A stretch of DNA of 64,000 bases from Planktothrix sp. PCC 11201 (GTDB lineage: Bacteria; Cyanobacteriota; Cyanobacteriia; Cyanobacteriales; Microcoleaceae). Below, in pieces: positions 45,357-53,577 of this stretch. The stretch spans positions 44,003 to 108,002 of the forward strand of contig NZ_LT797688.1 of assembly GCF_900009135.1 (NCBI RefSeq), in the 5' to 3' direction. The first letter of the stretch is position 1. The number at the start of each line of letters is the position of its first letter. The position numbers were made by a program, and so were the translations under genes. The notes below the pieces were generated by a model, which saw nothing but the letters and a program-made list of their open reading frames with translations, ran no database searches and was not told the origin of the DNA.

Positions 45357-45490
45357 CGTTGTTGGGCCGTTGTTGGGCTTTAGCCCTCTTAATTGTTGGG
45401 CTTCAGCCCATTCTTAATAGGGTCTAATCTCAAAAAAGTCTCCTGTTGTGAGGTTTTAAACCTTGAGAAGATGGGCTAAAGCCCAACAAC
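45357..45490. repeat. GTTGTTGGGCTTTAGCCC palindrome cluster
   Basis: Several GTTGGGCTTTAGCCC words in both orientations in the gap between the esterase and the convergent ABC ATPase gene. Same family as 34733-34832. Could act as a bidirectional transcript end. Confidence 0.65.
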
Positions 45491-45500
45491 TAATATGGAA

Positions 45501-46259
45501 TTAAAAAATAGCACTGTGTAAATCATTTGGGCTGAGATGGGAATGAATAACTTCACCGTCTTTAAACCAAACAATTCGACGAGTTTGGCGGGCAACATCG
45601 GCTTCATGAGTCACCATGACAACGGTCATTCCACCCGCATTTAATTCCGTGAAAATATCCATCACTTCTTGAGTTGTGTGAGAATCCAATGCTCCGGTAG
45701 GTTCATCTGCCAATAATAATACTGGACGATTCACAATAGCACGGGCGATCGCTACCCGTTGTTGCTGACCACCTGAGAGTTGATTCGGTTTATTATTTAA
45801 TCGATTTTCTAACCCGACTCGAACTAAGGCTTGCTTTGCTCTTTCTCGACGTTCAGCCGAGGGAATTCCGGCATACATCATCGGTAAAATCACATTTTCT
45901 AAAGCACTCAATTGGGGTAAAAGATGGAATTGTTGGAACACAAACCCTAATTTAATATTACGAATTCGGGCTAAATTATTTTCCGACATTTGCGCCACAT
46001 TTACCCCATCCAAATGATAAGCACCTGTGGAGGGACGATCCAAACAACCGATAATATTCATCGCCGTTGATTTTCCCGAACCCGATGCTCCCATAATTGA
46101 ACAATATTCCCCTTGTTCTACCGTTAATGTTACCCCTTTTAAAGCCTGAACTTGAATATCACCCATCCCATAAACTTTAGTGACATTTTCTAAATGAATA
46201 ATAACCGGATTGGTTTGAAAATCTTGATTTTCTGTCTTGTTAGAAATTGATGTTTTCAT
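45501..46259 (-). CDS. MacB-type ABC transporter ATPase
   Basis: 252 residues from the ATG at 46259. A longer frame to 46322 is encoded by a dispersed repeat and is not favoured. Walker A GASGSGKSTAMN, the signature LSGGQQQRVAIARA and Walker B LLLADEPTGALD are intact. It is a LolD/MacB-class ATPase pairing with the permease gene just upstream. Such systems act in export of peptides, toxins or lipoproteins by mechanotransmission. Confidence 0.9.
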   Translation of the reverse strand: MKTSISNKTENQDFQTNPVIIHLENVTKVYGMGDIQVQALKGVTLTVEQGEYCSIMGASGSGKSTAMNIIGCLDRPSTGAYHLDGVNVAQMSENNLARIRNIKLGFVFQQFHLLPQLSALENVILPMMYAGIPSAERRERAKQALVRVGLENRLNNKPNQLSGGQQQRVAIARAIVNRPVLLLADEPTGALDSHTTQEVMDIFTELNAGGMTVVMVTHEADVARQTRRIVWFKDGEVIHSHLSPNDLHSAIF

Positions 46260-46274
46260 GATTTTAACAGGATA

Positions 46275-46330
46275 GGGAACGCCGGATATGGGAACACCAG
46301 ATAATACTTTTGGCTGTTTCATACTAGAAT
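46275..46330. repeat. Dispersed intergenic repeat, copy D (partial)
   Basis: GGGAACGCCGGATATGGGAACACC...ATAATACTTTTGGCTGTTTCATACTAGAAT, a diverged copy of the 6953-7049 family, covering the gap between ATPase and permease and overlapping the longer ATPase frame. Confidence 0.6.
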
Positions 46331-46344
46331 CAAAAATTAACCAA

Positions 46345-47562
46345 TTAAATACTTCTTAAAGCCACAATTGGGTCAAGTTTGGCAGCTTGTTTAGCAGGAA
46401 CAACCCCAAAAAATAATCCAATTGCCCCAGAAATACTAACGGCTGTTACAATCGCAACACTGGAAACTCCGGCTTGTAAAGGAGTGAAAGCACCGACAAC
46501 TAAAACGCCACCCACGCCAACCAATGTACCAATCAAACCCCCGGCTGCGGATAGGATCACAGATTCAATTATAAACTGAATTAAAATATCTGATTGGGTG
46601 GCTCCGATCGCTTTTCTGAGTCCGATTTCTTGGGTTCTTTCACTAACAGAAACCAGCATAATATTCATAATTCCGATCCCACCCACTAATAATGAAATCG
46701 CGGCGGTTGATGCTAATAAAAGGGTTAAAGCTCCGGTAATACTACCCAAAATATTCATCAAATCCTTTTGGTTTCGCACCGTAAAGTCATCTTCATTGGT
46801 AATTTTATGACGTAACCGCAATAAATTTTCCACTTGAAATTGGGCAGCCCGCATATTATCTTGACTATCAATACTAATAGAAATAAACGTAACTTGAGTT
46901 CCGTAGGGTGATCGATTTCCTACAATTCGATTAGCCATTGTGGTTAAAGGAACAAAGGCATTCATATCATCATTACTGCCAAAACTGGAGCCTTTAGGCT
47001 GCATTACCCCAATAACTTGTAAACTTAAATTCCGCAGTCGAACCGATTTACCAATGGGATCTTCAGTTCCAAATAATTGTTGAGCTAATTCTGACCCTAA
47101 CGCCACAACTTGTTCATTCCGTTTTAAGTCTAAATCCGTAATAAATCGACCTTTAGCAATATCAAAATTTCGCACCGATAAAAATTCCGGTGTGGTTCCA
47201 ACTATAGAAGCTGAAGCATTATTACTGCGATAGGTAATTAATTCACTGCCATTTAAAGACGGAGCAACCTGTTGAACAGAAGGGACTTGTTCAGCGATCG
47301 CAACTGCATCTTCCAAGACCAAATTTTGCGGCGTAAATACTGGACGGCGTTGGGATTCGGGGCTTCCTGGCAATACAAATAAAATATTAGGCCCCAAGGA
47401 ATTGACTTGACCATTGACAAATTTCTGAGCACCTTCGCCAATTCCAATCATCGCAATCACAGAGGCATTGCCAATAATAATTCCTAACATGGTTAAACTG
47501 CTTCGCATTTTATTGGCTAATAGCGTTGTAGTTGCCATTTTGATACTTTCTAGGAAATTCAT
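46345..47562 (-). CDS. MacB-type ABC transporter permease
   Basis: 405 residues. The first helix (SSLTMLGIIIGNASVIAMIGIGEGAQ) is followed by a periplasmic MacB core domain of about 210 residues and a C-terminal FtsX domain with three helices (LLLASTAAISLLVGGIGIMNIMLVSVSERTQEIGLRKAIGA). It pairs with the ATPase at 45501-46259. The HlyD-like adaptor usual for MacAB is not found beside it. Confidence 0.92.
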   Translation of the reverse strand: MNFLESIKMATTTLLANKMRSSLTMLGIIIGNASVIAMIGIGEGAQKFVNGQVNSLGPNILFVLPGSPESQRRPVFTPQNLVLEDAVAIAEQVPSVQQVAPSLNGSELITYRSNNASASIVGTTPEFLSVRNFDIAKGRFITDLDLKRNEQVVALGSELAQQLFGTEDPIGKSVRLRNLSLQVIGVMQPKGSSFGSNDDMNAFVPLTTMANRIVGNRSPYGTQVTFISISIDSQDNMRAAQFQVENLLRLRHKITNEDDFTVRNQKDLMNILGSITGALTLLLASTAAISLLVGGIGIMNIMLVSVSERTQEIGLRKAIGATQSDILIQFIIESVILSAAGGLIGTLVGVGGVLVVGAFTPLQAGVSSVAIVTAVSISGAIGLFFGVVPAKQAAKLDPIVALRSI

Positions 47563-47714
47563 AATTATTAAGAATCTTGAATTTATTTATACTATTGTAC
47601 AGTTTTGTGTCAATTTATTAACCCGTGATCCCAGAAGTAAAAATCGGGAGTTTTTAAGGGTTACGATAAAAAAAGTAAAAGACTAAATTCTAACTTAAAA
47701 CTAAACAATCAATT

Positions 47715-49079
47715 ATGGGCATTGCTACAATTAACCCGGCCACGGGGGAACAGCTAAGAATTTTTACTCCCCTAACAGATGCCGAAATTGAAGACGCTTT
47801 GGCTCTAGCAGATCGCGCTTTTAGAGACTATCGGCGAGTCTCCTTTGAACAGCGATCACAATGGATGTTAAAGGCGGCTAACCTGTTAGAAGAAAACGCC
47901 GAAACCTACGCCAAAATCATGACCTTGGAAATGGGAAAACCCATTACCTCAGCGATCGCCGAAGTCAAAAAAAGCGCCTCCGTTTGTCGCTTCTATGCGG
48001 AAAATGCAGCTAAATTTCTCGCCGATGTTCCCGCCGAAAGTGACGCCAGTAATAGCTTTATTGCTTACGAACCTCTAGGGACAATTTTAGCAGTCATGCC
48101 GTGGAATTTTCCCTTCTGGCAAGTCTTCCGCTTCGCTGCACCCGCATTAATGGCGGGAAATGTTGGTTTACTCAAACACGCTTCTAATGTGCCTGAATGC
48201 GCCTTAGCCATTGGGGAAATTTTTCAAAAAGCTGGATTTCCTGAAGGAGTATTTCAAACATTATTAGTCGGGTCTGATAAAGTTGCTCAAATTATTACCG
48301 ATGATCGGGTGAAAGGGGGAGCGTTAACTGGAAGTGAACCCGCCGGAGCCAGTTTAGCTTCTTTAGCAGGTCAAAACATTAAAAAAACCGTCCTGGAATT
48401 AGGGGGAAGTGATCCGTTTATTGTGTTAGAAACTGCGGATCTAAATGCAGCAGTCGAAGCCGCCGTTACCGCCCGAATGTTAAACAATGGACAATCCTGT
48501 ATTGCGGCTAAACGGTTTATTTTAATCAGTACAATTGCTGAGGAATTTGAAAGTCGTATGGCGGAAAAATTTGCGGCTTTAAAAATCGGTGATCCGATGT
48601 TACCCGATACCGAAGTCGGGCCCCTAGCAACCCCAGGTATTTTGACAGAATTGCACCAACAGGTTCAAAGCTGTGTTGAAGCTGGAGCTAAGGTATTAAC
48701 TGGAGGTCAACCCCTAGAACGTCCCGGAAATTTTTATCCCCCCACAATTCTAACCCAAATTCCTGAAGGAACACCCGCTTACAGTGAAGAATTCTTTGGG
48801 CCGGTGGCGTTAATCTTCCGGGTTAATTCCTTAGAGGAAGCGATTACCCTGGCTAATAGCACGATCTTTGGTTTGGGTGCAAGTGCTTGGACAACCAATC
48901 GGGCCGAACAAGAGCGTTGCATTCGAGAATTAGAAGCGGGTGCGGTGTTTATTAATGGTTTAGTTAAATCCGATCCGCGCTTACCCTTTGGCGGCATTAA
49001 ACGTTCCGGTTATGGACGGGAATTGAGCAGTCAAGGAATTCACGAATTTGTGAATATTAAAACCGTTTGGATTAAATAG
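47715..49079 (+). CDS. Succinate-semialdehyde dehydrogenase
   Basis: 454 residues of the aldehyde dehydrogenase family. The active-site Glu is in LELGGSDP and the catalytic Cys in NNGQSCIAAKR near residue 261. It oxidises succinic semialdehyde to succinate with NAD(P)+. The next gene is a 2-oxoglutarate decarboxylase-like enzyme that makes this substrate. The pair is known to bypass 2-oxoglutarate dehydrogenase in cyanobacteria. Confidence 0.9.
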   Translation: MGIATINPATGEQLRIFTPLTDAEIEDALALADRAFRDYRRVSFEQRSQWMLKAANLLEENAETYAKIMTLEMGKPITSAIAEVKKSASVCRFYAENAAKFLADVPAESDASNSFIAYEPLGTILAVMPWNFPFWQVFRFAAPALMAGNVGLLKHASNVPECALAIGEIFQKAGFPEGVFQTLLVGSDKVAQIITDDRVKGGALTGSEPAGASLASLAGQNIKKTVLELGGSDPFIVLETADLNAAVEAAVTARMLNNGQSCIAAKRFILISTIAEEFESRMAEKFAALKIGDPMLPDTEVGPLATPGILTELHQQVQSCVEAGAKVLTGGQPLERPGNFYPPTILTQIPEGTPAYSEEFFGPVALIFRVNSLEEAITLANSTIFGLGASAWTTNRAEQERCIRELEAGAVFINGLVKSDPRLPFGGIKRSGYGRELSSQGIHEFVNIKTVWIK

Positions 49080-49145
49080 GGTAAAGGAAGCCGGGTTTCT
49101 AGGTTGGGTGTACAGATATAGCAATCCCATTTACATTAAAAAATT

Positions 49146-50783
49146 ATGAACACAGCAGAACTGTTAGTTAAATGCCTAGAAAATGAAGGAGTCGAGTATA
49201 TTTTTGGGGTTCCAGGAGAAGAAAATATGCAAATTCTGGAATGTTTAAAAACCTCCTCAATTAAGTTTATCACCACTCGCCATGAGCAGGGTGCCGCATT
49301 TATGGCCGATGTTTATGGTCGCTTAACCGGACGGGCGGGAGTTTGTTTATCAACATTAGGCCCTGGGGCAACTAATTTAATGACCGGGGTTGCGGATGCG
49401 AATTTAGATGGAGCTCCGTTAGTTGCAATTACGGGTCAAGTGGGAACTGATCGAATGCACATTGAATCCCATCAATATTTGGATTTAGTGGCAATGTTTG
49501 CCCCGGTTACTAAATGGAATGCCCAAATTGTTCGCCCCAGTATTACCCCAGAAATTGTCAGGAAAGCGTTTAAAATAGCGCAAGCTGAAAAACCCGGGGC
49601 GGTGCATATTGATCTGCCGGAAAATATTGCCAGTATGGCTGTCGAAGGTTATCCCTTAAAACAAGATAAGCGAGAAAAAGTTTATTCGGCTTATCAGAGT
49701 ATGAATGAAGCGGCGATCGCTATTTCTAAAGCCAATAATCCCTTAATATTAGTCGGAAATGGTGCGATTCGGGGGAATGCCAGTGCCGCTTTAACGGAAT
49801 TTGCTACCCAACTAAATATCCCCGTTGTTAATACATTTATGGGCAAAGGAATGATTCCCTATACCCATCCCTTAGCCCTCTGGACAACGGGATTACAACT
49901 GCGGGATTATATTAGTTGTGGGTTTGATAAAGCGGATTTAGTCATCGCCATTGGCTATGATTTAATTGAATATTCCCCGAAAAAATGGAATCCCCAAGGC
50001 AAAATTCCGATTATTCATATTGGTGAAACCCCCGCCGAAGTCGATAGCAGTTATATTCCCATTGCTGAAATTATTGGGGATATTTCTGACTCTCTCCAAG
50101 AGATTTTAAGGCGTTCAGATCGTACCGGAAAACCCGAACCCTATGCTTTAAAATTAAAACCAGATATTCGCAATAATTACGAATTTTATGCCAAGGACGA
50201 TGGCTTTCCGATTAAACCCCAAAAAATTATTTATGATTTGCGTCAAGTTATGGGCCCAGAAGATATTGTGATTTCTGATGTTGGTGCCCATAAAATGTGG
50301 ATGGCGAGACATTATCACTGTGAAACACCGAATACCTGTTTAATTTCTAATGGATTTGCAGCCATGGGAATTGCGATTCCGGGTGCAGTGGCGGCTAAAT
50401 TAGTTTATCCGAATCGGAAGGTGGTGGCGGTCACTGGTGATGGCGGATTTATGATGAATAATCAGGAACTCGAAACTGCTTTACGAGTGGGAACTCCCTT
50501 TGTGACTTTGGTCTTTAATGATGGCGGTTATGGATTAATTGAATGGAAACAAAACGACCAATTTGGCGAATCCTGTTTTGTTAAATTTGGTAATCCTGAT
50601 TTTGTTAAATTTGCCGAAAGTATGGGATTGAAAGGATATCGGGTGGAAGCAACAACCGATTTAGTTCCTATTCTTAAAGAAGCCCTAAATCAAGATGTTC
50701 CGGTCGTGATTGATTGTCCCGTAGACTATAACGAAAACTCCCGCTTTAGTCAACGTTCCGGCGGCTTATGTTGCCCTATCTAA
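49146..50783 (+). CDS. 2-Oxoglutarate decarboxylase (acetolactate-synthase-like TPP enzyme)
   Basis: 545 residues of TPP enzyme fold. The catalytic Glu is in TTRHEQGAAFMADVYGRL, and the TPP site in GDGGFMMNNQELETA...NDGGYG. Sequence alone would label it acetolactate synthase. The genomic position 67 bases after the semialdehyde dehydrogenase, and a separate true ilvB at 23783, favour 2-oxoglutarate decarboxylase as shown in Synechococcus sp. PCC 7002. Confidence 0.88.
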   Translation: MNTAELLVKCLENEGVEYIFGVPGEENMQILECLKTSSIKFITTRHEQGAAFMADVYGRLTGRAGVCLSTLGPGATNLMTGVADANLDGAPLVAITGQVGTDRMHIESHQYLDLVAMFAPVTKWNAQIVRPSITPEIVRKAFKIAQAEKPGAVHIDLPENIASMAVEGYPLKQDKREKVYSAYQSMNEAAIAISKANNPLILVGNGAIRGNASAALTEFATQLNIPVVNTFMGKGMIPYTHPLALWTTGLQLRDYISCGFDKADLVIAIGYDLIEYSPKKWNPQGKIPIIHIGETPAEVDSSYIPIAEIIGDISDSLQEILRRSDRTGKPEPYALKLKPDIRNNYEFYAKDDGFPIKPQKIIYDLRQVMGPEDIVISDVGAHKMWMARHYHCETPNTCLISNGFAAMGIAIPGAVAAKLVYPNRKVVAVTGDGGFMMNNQELETALRVGTPFVTLVFNDGGYGLIEWKQNDQFGESCFVKFGNPDFVKFAESMGLKGYRVEATTDLVPILKEALNQDVPVVIDCPVDYNENSRFSQRSGGLCCPI

Positions 50784-50918
50784 CCCCGTTGTTGTGCCAC
50801 GGATGCCCCTGTCTGCTATCCTTAAACTGATGTTAAAACGTGGTCAAATTATTGGGAATTGAGAGGAATTCTCAAAGTCCCATCGATTGTAAACGGTATT
50901 ATCCATTTAGGTTAGACT

Positions 50919-52487
50919 ATGGATTTTTCGACTCTTGCAGCCCAGTTGAATGCTGGGGTTATTTGGCCAGAGGGGATTGTAATTGTCACCCTCTTGGTGG
51001 TGTTGGTGGGTGATTTAATTGTCGGGCGTAGTCGGTCTTCTGTGTGGACACCATACGCGGCGATCGGCGGTTTACTGATTTCCGTGGGGGTGTTGTACAC
51101 TCAATGGGACAGTAGGAATACCATCGCCTTCCTAGGCAGTTTCAATGGCGATGATCTGAGCATTGTGTTTCGGGGGATTATTGCCGTATGTTCAGCCGTC
51201 ACTATTTTAATGTCGATTCGCTACATTGAACAGACGGGAACCCCCTTAGCGGAATTTATCGCCATTCTATTAACCGCAACTTTAGGGGCGATGTTTCTCT
51301 CGGGGGCGAATGAATTAGTCACCATTTTTGTGGCTTTGGAAACCTTAAGTATCTCCTCTTATTTATTAACCGGATATACCAAACGTGACCCCCGTTCCAA
51401 TGAAGCTGCGTTGAAATATTTATTAATTGGAGCCGCCAGTTCCGCCGTATTTCTTTATGGTTTATCCCTATTATATGGACTCTCGGGCGGTCAAACCAAT
51501 TTAACCAAAATTGCCGAGGTTTTGGCTCGCTCCAATGGCGAATCCCTAGGGGTGGTCATCGCTTTAGTTTTCGTGATTGCCGGAATTTCCTTTAAAATTT
51601 CTGCGGTTCCCTTTCACCAATGGACACCGGATGTTTATGAAGGTTCACCGACTCCGGTGGTGGCATTTTTATCCGTCGGTTCCAAAGCCGCGGGATTTGC
51701 CCTAGCGATTCGTTTACTGATTAACGCCTTTCCCTCCGTTGCCGATGAATGGCGGTTTGTATTCACTGCCTTAGCCATCCTGAGTATGATCTTAGGAAAC
51801 GTGGTCGCCTTGGCGCAAACGGGCATGAAACGGATGTTGGCCTATTCTTCCATCGCCCAAGCGGGATTTGTGATGATTGGGTTAATTGCCGGAACCGAGG
51901 CGGGATATTCCAGCATGGTATTCTACCTGTTGATTTATCTATTTATGAACTTGGGTGGCTTCATTTGTGTGATTCTATTCTCCCTGAGAACCGGAACCGA
52001 TCAAATTAGTGAATATAGCGGGTTGTATCAAAAAGATCCCCTATTAACCCTGTGTTTAAGTATTTGTCTATTATCCCTCGGTGGTATTCCCCCCCTAGCT
52101 GGATTTTTTGGCAAAATTTATCTATTTTGGGCGGGTTGGCAAGCGGGTTTATATGGCTTAGTGCTGTTGGGCTTAGTCACCAGTGTGATCTCGATTTATT
52201 ATTATATTCGAGTCGTGAAAATGATGGTGGTCAAAGAACCCCAAGAAATGTCCGATGTGGTGAAAAACTATCCCGCAGTTCAGTGGAATTTACCCGGAAT
52301 GCGTCCCCTACAAGTGGGTTTGGTTTTAACTTTGGTAGCAACGTCTTTAGCGGGGATTTTATCAAATCCGTTATTTACTTTATCCACCGAAGCTGTTACT
52401 CATAGCACCATGTTTGACAGTGTATTGGTGAAGACCAAAACCGTTGCTCATCTGACAAAATCTCCGTTAATTGCCCAGAGAGATTAG
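50919..52487 (+). CDS. ndhB: NAD(P)H-quinone oxidoreductase (NDH-1) subunit 2
   Basis: 522 residues, strongly hydrophobic, with about 14 membrane segments. Conserved antiporter-like segments are visible: [61 protein letters not shown] and [15 protein letters not shown]. The Glu in VALETLS and Lys in [10 protein letters not shown] are the usual proton-path residues. The subunit serves respiration and cyclic electron flow in thylakoids. Confidence 0.97.
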   Translation: MDFSTLAAQLNAGVIWPEGIVIVTLLVVLVGDLIVGRSRSSVWTPYAAIGGLLISVGVLYTQWDSRNTIAFLGSFNGDDLSIVFRGIIAVCSAVTILMSIRYIEQTGTPLAEFIAILLTATLGAMFLSGANELVTIFVALETLSISSYLLTGYTKRDPRSNEAALKYLLIGAASSAVFLYGLSLLYGLSGGQTNLTKIAEVLARSNGESLGVVIALVFVIAGISFKISAVPFHQWTPDVYEGSPTPVVAFLSVGSKAAGFALAIRLLINAFPSVADEWRFVFTALAILSMILGNVVALAQTGMKRMLAYSSIAQAGFVMIGLIAGTEAGYSSMVFYLLIYLFMNLGGFICVILFSLRTGTDQISEYSGLYQKDPLLTLCLSICLLSLGGIPPLAGFFGKIYLFWAGWQAGLYGLVLLGLVTSVISIYYYIRVVKMMVVKEPQEMSDVVKNYPAVQWNLPGMRPLQVGLVLTLVATSLAGILSNPLFTLSTEAVTHSTMFDSVLVKTKTVAHLTKSPLIAQRD

Positions 52488-52521
52488 ATCTCCCTAAATT
52501 CTACCCGAAATGCCCCGTACA

Positions 52522-52553
52522 CGGGGAGCAGGGGGAGCAGGGGGAGCAGGGGG
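52522..52553. repeat. GGGGAGCAG tandem repeat
   Basis: Three to four units of the 9-base word, immediately before the ndhB terminator and overlapping its left stem. Confidence 0.75.
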
Positions 52554-52591
52554 AGACTTCGATCTTAAGCTTTCCGTCTCCCCCTTTTTTT
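52549..52591 (+). terminator. ndhB terminator
   Basis: GGGGGAGAC (52549-52557) pairs with GTCTCCCCC (52576-52584), followed by TTTTTTT. The left arm is drawn from the G-rich repeat, so the repeat seems to have been used in making the terminator. Confidence 0.85.
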
Positions 52592-52641
52592 GGTTTTAGG
52601 GGGGTTTATAATAGGAATATTGATTCAGGTTTTCCTAAACT

Positions 52642-52938
52642 ATGACTGAAATCGATTATGCTCAAGCCTGTAAAGATTTTGAGACAATCTACAATCAAGT
52701 GCTTCTGAATCGTCAACCGATTACAATTTATCGAGAAGGTTTAGAAAGTGTCTCTGTGATTGCAACGGCTGAACTTGAAAGTCTGATCGAAACCGTTTAT
52801 TTGTTTCAATCCCATGAAAATGCAGCCCGTCTTTTAGCTGCGTTAGGGCGTGCAAAAGCTGGAGTTAATCAACCTCAAACTGTTGAAAAATTACGTCAGG
52901 AGTTCGGACTTGGCGAAGAAGAAAAAGCCGCAGCCTGA
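52642..52938 (+). CDS. Phd/YefM-type antitoxin-like protein
   Basis: 98 residues resembling prevent-host-death proteins: an N-terminal strand-helix segment (YAQACKDFETIYNQVLLNRQPITIYREGLESVSVIATAELESLIET) and a Glu-rich C-terminal tail. The usual toxin neighbour of Phd would be Doc or YoeB; instead a Uma2 gene follows 34 bases later. Antitoxin role unproven. Confidence 0.75.
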   Translation: MTEIDYAQACKDFETIYNQVLLNRQPITIYREGLESVSVIATAELESLIETVYLFQSHENAARLLAALGRAKAGVNQPQTVEKLRQEFGLGEEEKAAA

Positions 52939-52972
52939 AAGCGAAAAACTCCAAGAATCAAAGGATAAAACT

Positions 52973-53569
52973 ATGGTACTATCATCTTCTACATTACCTG
53001 TTAATATTCCCTCAACGGTTCAATTAATGGTAACTTCTGAACAATTTATGGAAATTGCGATCGCTAACCGCGATTTAAAGTTAGAAAGAACTGTTACTGG
53101 AGAATTAATTGTTATGCCCCCGACAGGAAGTGATACCGGATCTAAAAATTCAGATATCAACGGACAACTTTGGTTATGGAATCATCAAAATAAATTGGGA
53201 AAAACCTTTGATTCTTCCACCGGGTTTCATCTTCCTAATGGTGCCGATCGTTCTCCTGATGCTGCTTGGATATCTCACAAACGATGGCAACAACTAACCC
53301 CTGAACAACAACAAAGTTTTGCCCCTATTTCTCCTGATTTTGTCTTAGAATTACGGTCTAAAACCGATAGTTTGAATGCACTGCAAGAGAAAATGCAAGA
53401 ATATATAGAAAATGGTGTGCGTTTGGGTTGGTTAATTGACCGAAAACATCAAACCGTTAGTATTTATCGACACAATCAGGATATAGAAATTGTACAACAA
53501 CCCTTGAGTTTATCCGGTGAAGATATCCTACCAGGATTTATATTAGATTTAACAGAAATTTGGCAATAA
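52973..53569 (+). CDS. Uma2-family (DUF820) protein
   Basis: 198 residues from the ATG at 52973, selected for its AAAGGA site. Uma2/DUF820 belongs to the PD-(D/E)xK nuclease-like fold; the motif region is seen as PDAAWISHKRW...PDFVLELRSKTDSLNALQEKMQEYIENGVRLGWLID. Many copies occur in cyanobacterial genomes, function mostly unknown. Possibly cotranscribed with the Phd-like gene. Confidence 0.85.
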   Translation: MVLSSSTLPVNIPSTVQLMVTSEQFMEIAIANRDLKLERTVTGELIVMPPTGSDTGSKNSDINGQLWLWNHQNKLGKTFDSSTGFHLPNGADRSPDAAWISHKRWQQLTPEQQQSFAPISPDFVLELRSKTDSLNALQEKMQEYIENGVRLGWLIDRKHQTVSIYRHNQDIEIVQQPLSLSGEDILPGFILDLTEIWQ

Positions 53570-53577
53570 ATTGCAAT

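Noticed and set aside
49146-50783. Second acetolactate synthase
   Set aside because: A true ilvB exists at 23783 and the gene is paired with a semialdehyde dehydrogenase, so 2-oxoglutarate decarboxylase is favoured.
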